Position numbers and translations under genes: made by a program
From: Melioribacteraceae bacterium
Lineage (GTDB): Bacteria; Bacteroidota; Ignavibacteria; Ignavibacteriales; Melioribacteraceae
Reading direction: 5' to 3'
Assembly: GCA_026983955.1 (NCBI GenBank)
Contig: JALSTB010000164.1
Span: forward strand, 1 to 32,944
Length of the DNA stretch: 32,944 bases
Shown here: piece by piece, positions 32,794 to 32,944 of the stretch
Position numbering within the stretch: the stretch's first letter is position 1
How the letters are laid out: each line of letters opens with the position of its first letter
Notes under the pieces: model-generated
The model's database searches: none
The model's input: the letters and a program-made list of their open reading frames with translations, nothing else
Told to the model about the DNA's origin: nothing

Positions 32794-32943
32794 TTAACGT
32801 GATTTCTTATTATTGGTTAGATAACTCGGAGTGGGAAAAACTAACAACAATACTGAAATAACAAAAAGCAATATACCTAAAAACAATTTAAAATTTTCAG
32901 TAAAAATAGTGGAATGAAATAATGAAAATCCGGCGGACGGAAT
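32794..32943 (-). CDS. C-terminal end of a probable membrane protein, cut by the right edge
   Basis: An open frame of 49 codons plus stop runs in from the right edge on the minus strand. It contains a hydrophobic stretch, LFLGILLFVISVLLLVF, followed by PTPSYLTNNKKSR and a TAA stop. The composition suits the last transmembrane helix and short tail of a membrane protein. It would end 65 bases before the helicase start, on the same strand. The product cannot be named, and a chance ORF is possible because only 150 bases are visible. Confidence 0.4.
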   Translation of the reverse strand: MPSAGFSLFHSTIFTENFKLFLGILLFVISVLLLVFPTPSYLTNNKKSR

Positions 32944-32944
32944 A

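Overview
The window is about 33 kb of AT-rich bacterial chromosome, densely packed with genes on both strands. The best guess for the source is the Bacteroidota/Ignavibacteriota side of the FCB group, more likely Ignavibacteriota than classical Bacteroidia. The reasons are the mix of families (a DUF2911 lipoprotein-like protein, a long-form IspH, a compact SbcC, large multi-PAS kinases and ARPP-1), TATCTTTG-like -7 elements in some intergenic gaps, and clear GGAGG-type Shine-Dalgarno sites in front of several genes, including two TTG starts. No rRNA, tRNA, CRISPR array, transposase or phage structural gene was seen. The taxonomic call is an inference from gene content, not a measurement.

Left part (1-3.9 kb): peptidase T (minus, cut by the left edge) is divergent from a pyrimidine-nucleoside phosphorylase, with a perfect inverted repeat between them. 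An SPFH/prohibitin-like membrane protein and a DUF971 protein follow on the plus strand, closed by a strong hairpin.

Signalling block (3.9-11.9 kb): a membrane-anchored sensor kinase with about eight PAS domains is translationally coupled to a NarL/FixJ response regulator. Immediately downstream are a receiver-only regulator and a cytosolic PAS/GAF histidine kinase. A NarL-family-like inverted repeat lies between the two pairs.

Metabolic and envelope block (12-21 kb): a PLP-dependent ACC deaminase/D-cysteine desulfhydrase family enzyme, an exported DUF2911 protein, long-form IspH, a trypsin-like serine protease lipoprotein directly followed by a T2 asparaginase/isoaspartyl peptidase that also carries a lipobox, a GT-C-like membrane glycosyltransferase, a YfcC-type carrier and, convergently, an aldo/keto reductase.

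Right block (21-33 kb): a receiver-only regulator, a hotdog thioesterase, a 390-base gap holding REP-like palindromes, then a plus-strand cluster in which a soluble Clp-type AAA+ module is fused to an FtsH-type M41 peptidase, followed by sbcD and sbcC. A WYL-family regulator points back at this cluster, and an ARPP-1 domain protein diverges from the regulator. The same roughly 22-base palindrome-centred element (one mismatch) sits upstream of the AAA-M41 gene and in the WYL/ARPP-1 intergenic gap, suggesting one regulon. This AAA-M41/SbcDC/WYL/ARPP-1 neighbourhood is the best candidate in the window for an undescribed stress, DNA-repair or defence system, although its function is inferred only. 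The window ends with a small lipoprotein, a DbpA-tailed DEAD-box RNA helicase and the 3' end of a probable membrane protein.
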